A DNA stretch of 64,000 nucleotides from Kuschelorhynchus macadamiae (GCA_030620095.1 JAUTXW010000880.1:38378-102377), one strand, 5' to 3'; positions 23,202 to 34,892 are shown, numbered from the stretch's first letter. The notes: generated from the letters alone by a model not told the origin. Translations and numbers: made by a program.

Positions 23202-24451
23202 ATGAGTTTAACATTTTCGGAAAGTGAAAGGGGCAGGCCGGTTTTAGTTTTAAATGGATTTCGCTATCGGAAAAAAACAATTTTAAAACTAAGTGGAGAG
23301 GTGTTTTGGGTGTGTACGAGAAAACAGTGTATGTACTGCTAAAGTGTTCACGGTCAGCATGGATAATGCAATATCTCGAAAAGATGAAATTCATAACCAT
23401 GAAAATGATCAACAACTTTTAAACCGAAGAAAAGTTAGTGCAATTGTAAAACGTAAAGCCGTGGATAATCTTCAAGAGAAACCTTCAAAATTGATGCACC
23501 AGGCAATTCGTGAAAATAGTGGCTGTTTGGAGACTCTCTGCGCGAGAGATATCTACAACATTAGAAAAGTAGCATACAGTGCTAGAAGAAAAATTTTGCC
23601 GCCTCTGCCAAAGTCTCGTGAAGAAGTGTTTGGTATTCTAGACGATATGGAGGTGTTAACAGTTACTGGTGATAATTTCGTTTTTTTAAACGACCGATCC
23701 ATTGGGATAGTGATTTTTTACTAACATTGAGTATCTATGTAGAAGTGATGCGATTTATATGGATGGAACTTTCCAGTATTGTACAAAGTTTTTCTCTCAA
23801 TTATTTACTATACATGTTTTACTGGAAGGGCATTACATACCTTTGATGTTTTGTTTGTTACCGGGCAAGCAAGAGGCGATCTACAGATGTCTCTTTACTT
23901 CAATTATAACAAAGTGTGATACTTTGGAATGCGTTTTCGAGCCAAAAAGAATAGTTACAGACTTCGAAAAAGCTATACAAAATACAGTGTCTTCTACTTG
24001 GCCGCAGTCTGAACTTGAAGGTTGTAGATTTCATCTTACACAGTCGTGGTTTCGGCAAATTCAAAAAGCTGGGCTGGTCTCAATCTATCAAGATGTAAAC
24101 AATGCTGCAGGAAACTGGTTAAGGTATTTATTTGGTCTTCCATATTTAAGGCCTGAAGATGTGGTAGAGTTTTTCATTTATGAGTTGATGGATAGCGATC
24201 CCGATGATCATAAAACCATTAACTTTGTCAACTACATGCTCAATAATTACATCGAAGAAAATGCTCGTTTTCCACCGACGTTATGGGCTCGGGAGAGCAT
24301 ATCAAGAGATCACACGACGAATGCCTGTGAGAGCTTTCATTCTAGATTTAACAAGTGCTTTTATTCAGATCATCCTTTTTTGTTTATATTCCTTGAAGTT
24401 CTCAAAGATATGCAGACAGATACTTATATGAAACTTCGTGACTCAGACAAA
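23202..24451 (+). pseudogene. MULE transposase with FLYWCH finger, N-terminal and catalytic part
   Basis: From ATG 23202: RGRPVLVLNGFRYRKK, then FWVCTRKQC, then (after a frameshift near 23335) CTAKVFTV and H-N-H, which together form a FLYWCH zinc finger. A linker follows (KLMHQAIRE, then PPLPKSREEV). A second frameshift near 23715 leads to YMDGTFQYC (first catalytic Asp), VTDFEKAI (second Asp), GCRFHLTQ (C-x2-H block) and WARESISRDHTTNACESFHSRF. Positions 24253-24451 are the first unit of the tandem array. Two frameshifts plus the array make the gene non-functional. Confidence 0.8.
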
Positions 24452-26839
24452 CGAAGAAAATGCTCATTTTCCACCGACGTTATGGGCTCGGGAGAGCATA
24501 TCAAGAGATCACACGACGAATGCCTGTGAGAGTTTTCATTCTAGATTTAACAAGTGTTTTTATTCAGATCATCCTTCTTTGTTTATATTCCTTGAAGTTC
24601 TCAAAGATATGCAGACAGATACTTATATGAAACTTCGTGACTCAGACAAACGAAGAAAATGCTCATTTTCCACCGACGTTATGGGCTCGGGAGAGCATAT
24701 CAAGAGATCACACGACGAATGCCTGTGAGAGCTTTCATTCTAGATTTAACAAGTGCTTTTATTCAGATCATCCTTTTTTGTTTATATTCCTTGAAGTTCT
24801 CAAAGATATGCAGACAGATACTTATATGAAACTTCGTGACTCAGACAAACGAAGAAAATGCTCATTTTCCACCGACGTTATGGGCTCGGGAGAGCATATC
24901 AAGAGATCACACGACGAATGCCTGTGAGAGTTTTCATTCTAGATTTAACAAGTGCTTTTATTCAGATCATCCTTCTTTGTTTATATTCCTTGAAGTTCTC
25001 AAAGATATGCAGACAGATACTTATATGAAACTTCGTGACTCAGACAAACGAAGAAAATGCTCATTTTCCACCGACGTTATGGGCTCGGGAGAGCATATCA
25101 AGAGATCACACGACGAATGCCTGTGAGAGCTTTCATTCTAGATTTAACAAGTGCTTTTATTCAGATCATCCTTCTTTGTTTATATTCCTTGAAGTTCTCA
25201 AAGATATGCAGACAGATACTTATATGAAACTTCGTGACTCAGACAAACGAAGAAAATGCTCATTTTCCACCGACGTTATGGGCTCGGGAGAGCATATCAA
25301 GAGATCACACGACGAATGCCTGTGAGAGCTTTCATTCTAGATTTAACAAGTGCTTTTATTCAGATCATCCTTTTTTGTTTATATTCCTTGAAGTTCTCAA
25401 AGATATGCAGACAGATACTTATATGAAACTTCGTGACTCAGACAAACGAAGAAAATGCTCGTTTTCCACCGACGTTATGGGCTCTGGAGAGCATATCAAG
25501 AGATCACACGACGAATGCCTGTGAGAGTTTTCATTCTAGATTTAACAAGTGCTTTTATTCACATCATCCTTCTTTGTTTATATTCCTTGAAGTTCTCAAA
25601 GATATGCAGACAGATACTTATATGAAACTTCGTGACTCAGACAAACGAAGAAAATGCTCATTTTCCACCGACGTTATGGGCTCGGGAGAGCATATCAAGA
25701 GATCACACGACGAATGCCTGTGAGAGCTTTCATTCTAGATTTAACAAGTGCTTTTATTCAGATCATCCTTCTTTGTTTATATTCCTTGAAGTTCTCAAAG
25801 ATATGCAGACAGATACTTATATGAAACTTCGTGACTCAGACAAACGAAGAAAATGCTCATTTTCCACCGACGTTATGGGCTCGGGAGAGCATATCAAGAG
25901 ATCACACGACGAATGCCTGTGAGAGCTTTCATTCTAGATTTAACAAGTGCTTTTATTCAGATCATCCTTTTTTGTTTATATTCCTTGAAGTTCTCAAAGA
26001 TATGCAGACAGATACTTATATGAAACTTCGTGACTCAGACAAACGAAGAAAATGCTCATTTTCCACCGACGTTATGGGCTCGGGAGAGCATATCAAGAGA
26101 TCACACGACGAATGCCTGTGAGAGTTTTCATTCTAGATTTAACAAGTGCTTTTATTCAGATCATCCTTCTTTGTTTATATTCCTTGAAGTTCTCAAAGAT
26201 ATGCAGACAGATACTTATATGAAACTTCGTGACTCAGACAAACGAAGAAAATGCTCATTTTCCACCGACGTTATGGGCTCGGGAGAGCATATCAAGAGAT
26301 CACACGACGAATGCCTGTGAGAGCTTTCATTCTAGATTTAACAAGTGCTTTTATTCAGATCATCCTTTTTTGTTTATATTCCTTGAAGTTCTCAAAGATA
26401 TGCAGACAGATACTTATATGAAACTTCGTGACTCAGACAAACGAAGAAAATGCTCATTTTCCACCGACGTTATGGGCTCGGGAGAGCATATCAAGAGATC
26501 ACACGACGAATGCCTGTGAGAGCTTTCATTCTAGATTTAACAAGTGCTTTTATTCAGATCATCCTTCTTTGTTTATATTCCTTGAAGTTCTCAAAGATAT
26601 GCAGACAGATACTTATATGAAACTTCGTGACTCAGACAAACGAAGAAAATGCTCGTTTTCCACCGACGTTATGGGCTCGGGAGAGCATATCAAGAGATCA
26701 CACGACGAATGCCTGTGAGAGTTTTCATTCTAGATTTAACAAGTGCTTTTATTCAGATCATCCTTTTTTGTTTATATTCCTTGAAGTTCTCAAAGATATG
26801 CAGACAGATACTTATATGAAACTTCGTGACTCAGACAAA
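24253..26839 (+). repeat. 199-bp tandem array, exactly 13 units, derived from MULE transposase
   Basis: The unit begins CGAAGAAAATGCTC and ends GACTCAGACAAA. Starts fall every 199 bp (24253, 24452, 24651 and so on to 26641), and 2587 bp equals 13 x 199. Units differ at a handful of bases only. One unit encodes 66 residues of the MULE transposase (from ENARFPPTLWARES to KLRDSD). Because 199 is not a multiple of 3, each junction shifts the frame, giving repeated 96-residue open frames ending in HDECL. These are by-products and not genes. Confidence 0.97.
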
Positions 26840-26980
26840 TTATTGAGATTATCTAAAAAAAATTTAAGTTGTCAGCGTTTATTGGAATCTAAAATGTAAG
26901 ATTATATGTCTGGTGGAATATCAAGATTTCAGTTTGTGAAATTCATGTCAAGTATAAAAAGAGTATTTCATAATAATTGA
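26641..26980 (+). pseudogene. MULE transposase C-terminus
   Basis: The last array unit (26641-26839) runs in frame into LLRLSKKNLS, then a TAA at 26897-26899. The same frame continues after it with SRFQFVKFMSS to a TGA near 26978. This resembles the usual C-terminal end of these transposases. The frame matches that of the first array unit. Confidence 0.6.
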
Positions 26981-27291
26981 AGTACGGTTTTCCGTAGTTA
27001 TATCGAATATTGTTTGTTTTCTTTATATTATATATATATATGGATATAGATGTATTTATGTAAGAAATAAGAACTGTTAGGTTTCCTATGGTTTTTTTTA
27101 TTTTTGAACTGTCTCTTACAAGTCTTTATATATGTTGTTGTTCTGCAATCGGGCTGTCACGTATACGGGTATAAAATGTCGCTGACAATACGATGCGTTC
27201 AGCCGTTATTTTTACATTCCGCAATCGTGCCCTCACTTCATTTTGTGAAAAACTGAATACTAATGTTTCGTCCGCAATCGTGCCGCGCCCC

Positions 27292-27384
27292 ACAAAACAG
27301 CACAAAACCGTAAGTCGCAAAATCAGAAAAAAATTTCACGAATTGATTTAATACCGCACTTAATGAACGCGTTTCTTTCGGCAT
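27292..27384 (-). pseudogene. hAT-type transposase, N-terminal piece
   Basis: ATG on the minus strand at 27384. It opens MPKETRSLSAVLNQFVK and runs to the first cysteine region of the finger. The MULE insertion separates it from CEYCDVSV at 22945. The two sides join in frame across the 9-bp duplication, so this is the start of the gene at 21670-22945. Confidence 0.65.
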
Positions 27385-28079
27385 ATTGGACAACGTTCAC
27401 GCCACAATGCGTAAAACTGAATTAAAAAAATTATTTCTAACATTCTTGAAACGTGCGTATTTATGATTGTAAATCCATGGTAAATCCGTAGTTTTTAAAG
27501 CACAGATGTTTTATTGGGTACCTATAACAATTTTAAGAAAGGATGGGTAAAACCCTTGGCCTGCCTGCAACTAGACCTTTTTTATTATTATGGATTATAT
27601 TTGAAATACATCAAATTTGTCTTGGGAAATAAAAATATATTCAGAAAAATTAGAATATTGCATTTAAATACAAAAATTGCCAAAATATGCATTTGCATAT
27701 GGTTTCATGCAAATGCATATATAACCTAAGCCTATGACAATCTCATGATCTGTGTTTTGTCAACAAAGAAATATAAAAAACCCCTAGGTTTGAAAACGAT
27801 TTAATTATTTTATTTTCATTGTTTCTTCGGAATGACTGAAAAAAATGTTTAATAAATTTTTATATATTAGCATAATATATTCGTGTATAAAAATAGTAAA
27901 AACCTGTTATTAAAACTTTCTAGATTATATATTTGTATAGTTTTTAACTGCGCAACCCTAATAAGGTTTTTTAGTTTCCAAAAATCAATAAAGAATAAGA
28001 ACTTACCAAGCATATTAATTTATAGCACTAGGTAGGTAATTCACACACTAAAAAAGTATTTTAAAAACTTAAAGTAAAT
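27385..28079. other. Unassigned AT-rich DNA with an octamer hairpin
   Basis: No gene is seen. At 27685-27698 and 27707-27720 there is a perfect 14-bp inverted repeat (ATATGCATTTGCAT, 8-bp loop) containing ATGCAAAT octamers in both orientations. Confidence 0.45.
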
Positions 28080-28384
28080 GCTGTAAATGACTATCGCCAC
28101 TATTTAAACACACACAAGTACCGCGAAGCCAATTTTCTTGAACAGACTCAAGAACGTTAGGTTTTTGTCTAATTAATTTCGCTACAGCAAAAATACGGTT
28201 TCCAAGGTCATCTTCATTTTCAATTTCAACCCTATTATACAGTAATTTTCATGTGCACCCAACAATAAAAAAAATCAAGTGGGTTTAGGTCTGGTGACCT
28301 CGGAAGCCATTTTCTAGGTTCTGGGGTATTTCGACCTATCCACATATTATCAAACGTATTATCCAGATTCATATGAATGTGGGT
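28080..28384 (-). pseudogene. Mariner-type transposase fragment, C-terminal part
   Basis: The minus-strand reading gives MWIGRNTP, then RSPDLNPLDFFYC, the third-aspartate block of the family, then decayed sequence. The preceding block of the same protein (ending in HDGA) lies at 31156-31534. A hAT element separates them. Confidence 0.65.
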
Positions 28385-31155
28385 CAGTGGCGGCTCGTCA
28401 GGGTAGGCCTCTGAGGCCGCGCCTCACCCCCAAAATAAAGGAAAAAAGAACTTTTTTATATAACTTTTTATCTATTACCAATTAGAAATATACTTTTTAA
28501 CAGTTTTACAACATAATAACATTAAAAAAAAAAACAAAATATAATCCCCTAATAAATATTTTAGAAAATAAATTCTGACCACATCAAAAAACCGACCGTG
28601 CAATCCGTGCAAACCCATTCCTAAAGAAAGTGCTCTCGAATGAGGCGAAATAATTTTAGCTTGGAAGTTTCGACTTCTGACCTATTTATCAACGGCCGGT
28701 GCCGATGCCGGCGAGTGACCTGATTACGACAGAGCGGGATGGCGATTGCCGATGCACGCGTTTTCTATTGCATTCTTGAGGCGATAAATCTGTAGCTTGG
28801 ATATGCTTTTATTGGTTATTTAAATCACATGACTATCGAAATATTCCAACGGCTTCTTTTTACGTGGTGCGTGCGGCTGAGAAAGAAATAGGAAATAGAT
28901 TGCGATAATCGCCGATTGAGGGCGTTCTGTCTTTTAAGGTGAATAAGCACGCGTGAGTAAGTTTTTGTTTTGTTTTGATTTGGTAAGTTGGACCGTTCCA
29001 TTTTTTGTATTTTCTTTTTGCTTTTGAAATGAATCCTATTCACGACATTATTGCTTCATTAATTGAAACGCCTTTTTTAAGAAGAACCGAAACTGTTGGC
29101 CTTGTATTTTATTAGGTTGCGTCAAAAATAATTGGATTTCAGGGGGCGGATATTCGGATTTAAAAAATTTTTCACGAGCAGTAAAATCGCATGAAAGTTC
29201 AAGAGAGCATATTAAAAATTCGGTAGCACTTACAAGACTGGAGCAAAATAGGGCGACTATTGCGGATGCACTACAAGAAAATGCAAGCCTAATAAAATTG
29301 TTTATAATGAAAATGTTCGAAAAAACCGTTTATTATTAAATTATTTAATTGATGTTACTATTACTTTGGGTAAACAGGACTTGGCATTTCGAGGTCATAA
29401 TGAAACAACAGATTCTTTTAACCGTGGCAATTTTAAGGAAATATTTGCATGCTTAATAAAAAGAAATGCCGAACTTACTGAACATTGTGCTAAATTTAGT
29501 AATATTTTTACGGGACAATCTAAGACTATACAAAATGAACTAATTGGTTGCATACATGACTATATTCAAGAATATATAAAAAAAGAAATCAATGACACCG
29601 ATTGTTGTTTTTTTGGCGTAATTGCGGATGATAGTACTGATATAACAGAAAAATCACAGTGCTCGATAACAGTTAGGTATGTGACCAACGGATCTTTAAA
29701 AGAAAGATTTTTAGGATTTTTTGACGTTAGCGATAATAGAACAGCAGAGAGCCTTTTTCATTTAATACAAAACAGCTTAGAGCCTTATGACTTTAAAAAT
29801 AAATTGTCGCGCAGTGTTACGATGGGGCTAGTGTTATGGCAGGTGAAATAAATGGGCTTCAAACAAAAGTTAGATCTATTGCTCCTTTAGCTATGTTTAC
29901 TCATTGTTGCGTCCACAGATTAAATCTAGTTTTATAACAGGGAACAAAACTGATTACCCAAAGTCGTATATTTTTTGCCACTTTATTAGGAATACCAAAT
30001 TATTTCCACCAATCACCAAAACGGTCTTTTGTGCTTAATCAGATAGTAGGTAAAAGAATTCCGCGAGCTGTAGAAACGCGATGGTATACACGGTCTAAAA
30101 TTTTAAACTTAGTGGCTAATGAATGGGATAATTTAATTATAGTATTTGAAACTATTATTAATGACTTAAGTTCTGGAACAGAATCTATTAATGGTGCAAA
30201 AGGATTTCTAAAGCATTTTAATGATTTCGAATTTTGCCTTTTAACGCATATTTATAAACAAATTTTTAGTTGCACTGATGTACTGTTTCAAATATTACAG
30301 TTAAAGCATTTAGATATAAATTACTGCATTTCGCAAATAAACCTTGCCAAGCAACGAATTATTGAATTTAGAAACGAGGACCATTTCAAAGAACTTTTCA
30401 ATATTGCTAAAAAAGCCACTATTCTGCCAACTAACACACGTCGAGGGCAATGTTCTAGCGACTTTGATATTTTTACTAAATATAAAATATTATATTTCGA
30501 AATAATAGATTGTATAATTCTTCAATTAGGGACGCGGTTTGAAAATTTAAATAATTTAAATTTCTTTGCTTTAGTCGATTGGACAAAATATTCGGAATAT
30601 GTTAAATGCTTTCCAGACGACTTATTAAATAATTTATTAAAAAATTATCCAAACATTTTTGACAGAGATAGATTAAAGAATGAGCTTTCTGTATTGTATA
30701 GGGATGAACAATTTTCAAATTTAGATGTCGAAAAAAGTCTAGCTTTGTTATTTAAAGATTTTAAAGCAATTTTTGCGGAAGCATATAAGCTTTTTAATTT
30801 AGTTTTAACTATTCCCGCAACAAGTGTATCGGCCGAACGAAATTTTTCATGTCTTAAACGGATCAAAACCTACCTAAGAAACACAATGACACAAGAACGG
30901 CTTTCGGGTTTAGCAATGATGTCAATAGAGCAGGAATTACTGTCAGAACTTAGTGAAGACCAAAACTTTTACGACCAAATTATAGATAAATTTGCAACCT
31001 TAAAAGACAGACGTATAGATTTAATGTACAAAAAGTAGTTTTTTTATCTTATTTCATACAACTATTTATTTTAAGTTTTAATAAACTAAATTATGTTTTT
31101 ATTACCGCAATCACCGCACATATTTTACTTGTTTTGTTTACTTTTTATTTGTTTT
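28385..31155 (+). mobile_element. hAT element (ZMYM/DUF4371-type)
   Basis: The left end CAGTGGCGGCTCGTC at 28385 is a classic hAT terminus. The coding region on the plus strand encodes a hAT transposase ending at 31038. The right terminus is not recognisable: expected GACGAGCCGCCACTG, seen only a vague ACGAGTAGCTCC near 31162. No clean 8-bp duplication is visible. The element lies inside a mariner-type transposase. Confidence 0.7.
29141..31038 (+). pseudogene. hAT transposase, ZMYM/DUF4371-like
   Basis: A degenerate N-terminal block reads YSDLKNFSRAVKSHESSREH (the TTF-type finger tail). After a frameshift near 29300 comes ITLGKQDLAFRGHNE, the hallmark of ZMYM-like hATs. GVIADDSTDITEKSQ (first catalytic Asp) follows, with a frameshift near 29820 (VMAGEINGLQ resumes) and CVHRLNLVL with a stop near 29937. 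The last frame (30031-31038) has PRAVETRWYTRSK and ends in PATSVSAERNFSCLKRIKT, the C-terminal dimerisation domain. The catalytic order is complete but at least three lesions inactivate it. Confidence 0.8.
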
Positions 31156-31534
31156 TTTTACGAGTAGCTCCATCATGAAGAAACCAGGCACTGTCTCGCT
31201 GAGCTAAAGGAATATCGCCTAAAAAAATGGGTAAGTCGTTAGTTAAAAATTGGAGGCATGCCTCTCCTGGTAAACGCCGTGGTAGCTTAAAGGGTCCAAT
31301 TAACCGATTGTGGATTATTCCAGCCCAAATATTTATTGAAAACCGGTATTGAAATCGGCCTTGTTGAAAGGTGTGTGGACCGCGTATTAAAACGATATGT
31401 AATTGGCTCATACGGCAAAAAAATTCAGGTGAAGGAACCAAAAAACAAGACCACTGCAACTGATATGTTTGCGAATTATTATGTTTGTTGAAGCCTGCTC
31501 GTTTCTCTACGGTGGGCAGTGTTACCGTTTTCAA
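31156..31534 (-). pseudogene. Mariner-type transposase fragment, central catalytic part
   Basis: The minus strand encodes FQYRFSINIWAGIIHNRLIGP, then FLGDIPLAQRDSAWFLHDGA, where the Asp of HDGA is the second catalytic residue. The N-terminal DNA-binding part is missing or unrecognisable. The protein continues at 28384 after the hAT insertion. Confidence 0.7.
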
Positions 31535-31591
31535 ATAAGCATTTTATGATAAATTAAAACAATTTAATCGTTTTATATTTTTTCAATTCAG

Positions 31592-31669
31592 GTCGTTGGA
31601 AAACACTAAAACTTCAAGCATTGATTGAAAAAGCAAATGTTCTGTGTGGGGTTCCGGGTGCGGATTCAG
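31592..31669 (+). other. Candidate internal exon (weak)
   Basis: A 78-nt stretch open in one frame (RWKTLKLQALIEKANVLCGV and onward). A pyrimidine-rich TTTTTTCAATTCAG lies just before it and CAG|GTAATT just after, which resemble 3' and 5' splice sites. I do not recognise the peptide and see no partner exon nearby. It may be chance. Confidence 0.2.
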
Positions 31670-31886
31670 GTAATTAATTCCTACAGCTTGTGTTACACTT
31701 TTATTTAAGATTTAACATCTAATGAAGCCACAGTATTGGCCAAAGAACGTGATTCATTTATTTTTTGTAAAATAAATTAAGTGGGAATTGTAAACAAATC
31801 TTTTCGTTTACTCAGTAAAAATTGTTTTTTTTACTTAGTTACATATATTTTAGTTAGGAAAAACCTAAAGTAAATACAATTTTTAA

Positions 31887-34700
31887 ATAGAATAGAATAG
31901 AATAGGATATATTACCAGAAAATCATACATTTCGTACATAGGATCGTCAAGAAATTTACAATAAAATAAATTATAGTCAATAAATAAATACAACAAAATA
32001 ATATAACCAAACTAATCAATATCAAAATAAATAGAATTTACATAACATATAAACAAATAAATACATAAACAAAACAAAAAACAATAAACAATAAACATTC
32101 TACCAAGCCTGACAATCATCAGGGACAATCACCAAAAGACAACAAAAATCTTAATAAAATAAATATAAACTTGCCAAATACTCCTTCGTTTTTCACTCCT
32201 TGTAATTTATAAACTCCGCTGTAGAATAAAAAGCCTTGTCCAGGATAAATTCTTTTACAACATTTTTAAAAATTTTACCTTGATACCATTTGAATCTTTG
32301 TGACAGTTTATTGTATAAATACACGCAGTTGTATAAAAGTGATCCTCTGAAAAAAGTTTTTTTATGTTTAGGCATCTTAACTATCTCAGTATTTCTAGCA
32401 AAATGCGAATTAGCTTCGCCTAGCTTTTCATATTCAGAAGCATTATCTTGAACACACAACAGGCATCTCAGTATATATAAACACGGGACAGTTAATATTT
32501 TCTTTTCTCTGAACAGTGTTCTACAGGTCTCCAGCGGTTTAAGATTAACTATTAATCTTAATATCCTCTTTTGAGACACGAATATGCGATCACAACCCTT
32601 GTGACCCCAGCATACTATATTATTAGATATATGGCTGAAAACCATTGCGTAATATGCTGTTAACATACCCGTTCAATGTCAATGTGTTTTTCAAAAGATA
32701 AGGTTGAGTCAATATATGTGCCTAAAAACTTTGTACCTTCAGAGAATTTTATTTTCGCGTCGTCTTTTTGAAATATTAAGGAGAGAGGGTTCAGAATAAA
32801 TGTATTGACAAATACGGTCTTGTCTGGGTTTACGATTAACTGATTCTCCCGACACCAAGCCTCAATATTAACACATATTCGCCTTACTTTATGAGCGAGG
32901 ATCTCCTGGTCGCAAGAAGAAACTACCACCGTCGTGTCATCGGCGTACATAGCAACGTGATCAGCACCAAGAGCGTCCGGAAGATCATTAACGTACAACA
33001 GGAATAGCAACGAACCCAACACTGAACCCTGTGGTACTCCAAGTTTTATTTCCTTAAGTATCGACAAGGTATTACCACACCTTACTTTCATATTCCTATC
33101 CGACAGGTACGATTCAATCCATAGCAACAGATTACCACGAATGCCCATATTGAAAAGTTTTGATATAAGCATTGTATTATATCGAAAGCTATGGACAAAT
33201 CAAAGAATATAGCTACAACATATTCGTGCTGATCCAGTTTCGAATATACAAAATTCAAGAATCTCCTAGATGCAGACTCAGTAAATTTGCTGGACAAAAA
33301 TCCATGCTGACATCTGCTAACAATGTTGTAAAAAAGGCAGTAATTCTGGAATGTATTATTTTTTCGAAAATTTTTGAAAAAGAGCTAAGTATCGAAATTT
33401 ACCTGTAATTTTCAATGTTTTCACTACAGCCTCTTTTTAATATTGGAGTTACAATTGCTGTCTTTAATATTCTCGGAAAAATGCCATAGTCAAGACTAAG
33501 ATTAATTAATATTGCCAGTGGGTTACAAATATATTGTTTAGCTGCCTTGATTAAACCAATGTTGAGGGCATCACTACCAAGCGAGTTTTTGCTTATGATG
33601 GTATCAATGGTCTTTAAAACTTCGAGTTAGGTAGTAATTCAGGGACTGTACCAGGTGCATCCACTCCATGATATTTATTTTCTAGCTTTTTTGAAGCCAT
33701 CGTACTAAAATAATTTGCAAACTCGTTCGCAACATAAGATGGTTCAGTAATAATGAAAACTAGTTTTATGTTTTTGTTATTTATACTGTTTGTATTTAAA
33801 TTGGTGTTAATGATCCTCCAAATTTCCTTAGGTTTATTTTTTGAATTTTGTATTTTTTTACCAAAAAAATCTTTTTTGGCAGATTTAATTTTTTGTTTAT
33901 AAAACTTTATAATACTTTTGTACATCACTAATATTTGTTCAGTCGGAGCAATTCTCTTAAGGAAACCAAGATTATCAAGTTGATTCTTTATATCAGCCAG
34001 TTCAGAATTGTACCATCCATGGATAACTTTTCTATTTTTAGAAACCTGGAAAAGACCGATAAGGACAACATACATCCAGACAAAAAACAACAGATTCAAT
34101 AAAATGATTCCATGTTACATCTACATTATAATAGTTGGACGTACACAGTAAATGCGAATCTCTAATCATACCAGAGAACATATCAATATTGTTGCGAGAC
34201 ATAAGTCGCGCTGAAACTGTCATGTTCTCCTCCTTAGAGGCTTGAACACCAAAGTTAAATGTATATATAAATTTGTGGCCAAAGTGGTCACTAATATGGG
34301 CATCTTCAATATGACGTTTATAACAATCAGGGGAAATGTTAGTAACAAAATAATCAATCTCGCTAATGCTAGTACTTCCAAGATAAGAGCTAAAGACATC
34401 AAATAAACTTTTTTTGGTATACGTTTCTTTTAAACAGTCTATATTTAGGTCTCCACACAAAACCACATTTTTAGATCGCCCACAGGCAATAACCAGAGCA
34501 CTACTTATTGAATTCAAAAACAGATCTATATCTCCCTGAGGCGGACGGTAACAACAGACTATGACTAATTTATCAAGTGCGATTGCGCATATTTCGCTAT
34601 GATTCTCAACAGAAACATTCTCGATGGATATAATGCGTTCAATGTTTTTGCTCACGATATTTTTTACTAAAATCAAATGTTCAGATTAATACAATTTTAT
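31887..34700 (-). mobile_element. Jockey-like non-LTR retrotransposon, 5'-truncated
   Basis: Minus strand. The 3' tail is a CTATT-type repeat (AGAATAGAATAG on the plus strand near 31888-31905). It covers the endonuclease to the C-terminus, but the start of the endonuclease and any ORF1 are missing. Heavily decayed. Confidence 0.7.
32193..34676 (-). pseudogene. Endonuclease-RT of Jockey-like element
   Basis: Reading from 34676 downward: CCYRPPQGDIDLFL, then LCGDLNIDC, then ISDHFG (endonuclease blocks; the N-terminal part is lost). Next are a helical linker (KKDFFGKKIQNSK, then EIWRIIN) and SLGSDALNIGLIK with PRILKTAIVTPILK (RT fingers). Then come LGVPQGSVLG (motif B) and MYADDTTVVV (catalytic, about 32935), FLGTYIDSTLSFEKH, and C-terminal FRGSLLYNCVYLYNKLS. 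It is spread over at least five frames with several stops, so it is an old copy. Confidence 0.7.
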
Positions 34701-34892
34701 GCCGCCTGTGTTTCATGTTTTGCAAATACCATGTAAACAACCTCGCTGAGGTTGTACTTAAGTCACAACACGTTATGTACCTCCCTATGTATTTAATCTA
34801 TGGTTACGAAGCAAGTTTCACGTAAAGGTCTATTTATCGATTCTCGTTTGGCAAAGAGGATAAAACATCAATGATCCTAGGATTTAATATTA

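Larger units (their letters stand above)
22955..27291 (+). mobile_element. FLYWCH-type MULE with an amplified transposase segment
   Basis: Flanking 9-mers match 8 of 9: ACAAAACGG (22946-22954) and ACAAAACAG (27292-27300), the duplication size of Mutator-like elements. The ends are inverted (left GGGATGG-ACGATTGCGGA, right complement GGGCGCGGCACGATTGCGGA). The subterminal regions carry repeated ATTGCGGA words: near 22963, 22995 and 23031 on the left, and near 27215 and 27270 in inverse orientation on the right. It carries a FLYWCH-MULE transposase on the plus strand and a 13-unit tandem array. It interrupts the zinc finger of a hAT-like gene. Confidence 0.8.

Noticed and set aside
24438..26899. 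Twelve 96-residue tandem open frames as a gene family
   Set aside because: They are one 199-bp unit read across junctions in shifted frames. The peptides mix a transposase segment with an out-of-frame tail and share no independent start or regulatory signals.
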